Positions 15,983 to 16,117 of a stretch of DNA of 16,117 nucleotides are shown here, in pieces. This DNA is from an uncultured Actinomycetes bacterium (GTDB lineage: Bacteria > Actinomycetota > Actinomycetes > Nanopelagicales > Nanopelagicaceae): NCBI GenBank assembly GCA_903898855.1, contig CAIUHB010000089.1, forward strand, positions 1-16,117. The letters are read 5' to 3'. Under the pieces are notes generated by a model that was given only the letters and a program-made list of their open reading frames with translations, was not told the DNA's origin and made no database searches. The translations under genes were made by a program, and so were the position numbers. Numbering within the stretch: position 1 is the stretch's first letter; every line of letters begins with the position of its first letter.

Positions 15983-16117
15983 TCAATTGCTCGTTGTGTG
16001 ATCTCGCTGTGGTTCTTTATCTAGTCCAAGTTTACCGTGCGGGAATTTGATTAAGTAGATTGCGCAGAGCGTGAGTCCTATATCTCGAAGGATCTCTTGT
16101 AGGTATTTGGTATGGCC
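15983..16117 (-). CDS. C-terminal end of an unrecognised gene (partial)
   Basis: A minus-strand frame is open from the window edge to a TGA at 15985-15983 and gives 44 residues. They include LQEILRDIGLTLCAIYLIKF, a mildly hydrophobic stretch, then a polar tail ending DKEPQRDHTTSN. The stop is 22 bases before the preferred start of the DsbA-like gene, a spacing that suits an operon, and the other two minus-strand frames contain stops. I do not recognise the family. It does not look like the end of TrpA, the usual neighbour in related genomes. An open run of this length could arise by chance, so the call is tentative. Confidence 0.45.
   Translation of the reverse strand, partial: GHTKYLQEILRDIGLTLCAIYLIKFPHGKLGLDKEPQRDHTTSN

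Noticed and set aside
1..16117. Insertion sequences, CRISPR arrays, prophage or toxin-antitoxin genes
   Set aside because: No transposase or integrase, no regularly spaced repeats, and no unexplained open frame on either strand; the window is ordinary core chromosome.

Overview
The window looks like a stretch of core chromosome from a small, streamlined actinobacterium of moderate GC, with tight spacing, many 1-17 base overlaps and no mobile DNA. The evidence is an ANTAR response regulator of the PdtaR type beside pyruvate kinase and a leucine tRNA, the neighbourhood dsb-like / lgt / gltBD / pyk / tRNA / ANTAR regulator / liv operon, and actinobacterial-style proteins. From memory this order resembles the corresponding region in Streptomyces. 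A freshwater planktonic lineage such as Nanopelagicales would fit the compactness and GC, but that is inference.

Layout, left to right. At 4-411 (+) is a hotdog thioesterase of the MenI/YdiI type. Everything else is on the minus strand, so transcription runs leftward. The right end (15983-16117) holds the C-terminal tail of an unrecognised gene. It is followed by a membrane-anchored DsbA-like thioredoxin-fold protein, prolipoprotein diacylglyceryl transferase (lgt) and a VIT/CCC1 metal transporter. Next come glutamate synthase large and small subunits (gltB-gltD, overlapping by 8 bases), pyruvate kinase, a leucine-anticodon tRNA with its own promoter, and the ANTAR regulator, whose start codon lies one base after the tRNA. 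Last is a complete branched-chain amino acid ABC transporter operon, livK-livH-livM-livG-livF.

The shared themes are nitrogen and carbon economy: amino acid uptake (Liv), ammonia assimilation into glutamate (GltBD), pyruvate supply (Pyk), and envelope protein maturation (Lgt, DsbA-like). No intergenic gap exceeds 300 bases. The largest are the regions before livK (about 200 bases) and before gltB (about 160 bases); both carry direct repeats and small hairpins that look regulatory.

I see no unknown multi-gene system here. The most interesting points are local. (1) The tRNA with anticodon CAA has a short, class I variable loop, although bacterial leucine tRNAs normally have a long variable arm. 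(2) This tRNA abuts the ANTAR regulator so closely that tRNA 3' processing would leave that mRNA nearly leaderless. (3) lgt seems to lack a usual start codon for its conserved N-terminus. (4) LivK has a signal peptide but no lipobox cysteine. (5) Direct repeats sit at the putative livK and gltB promoters.
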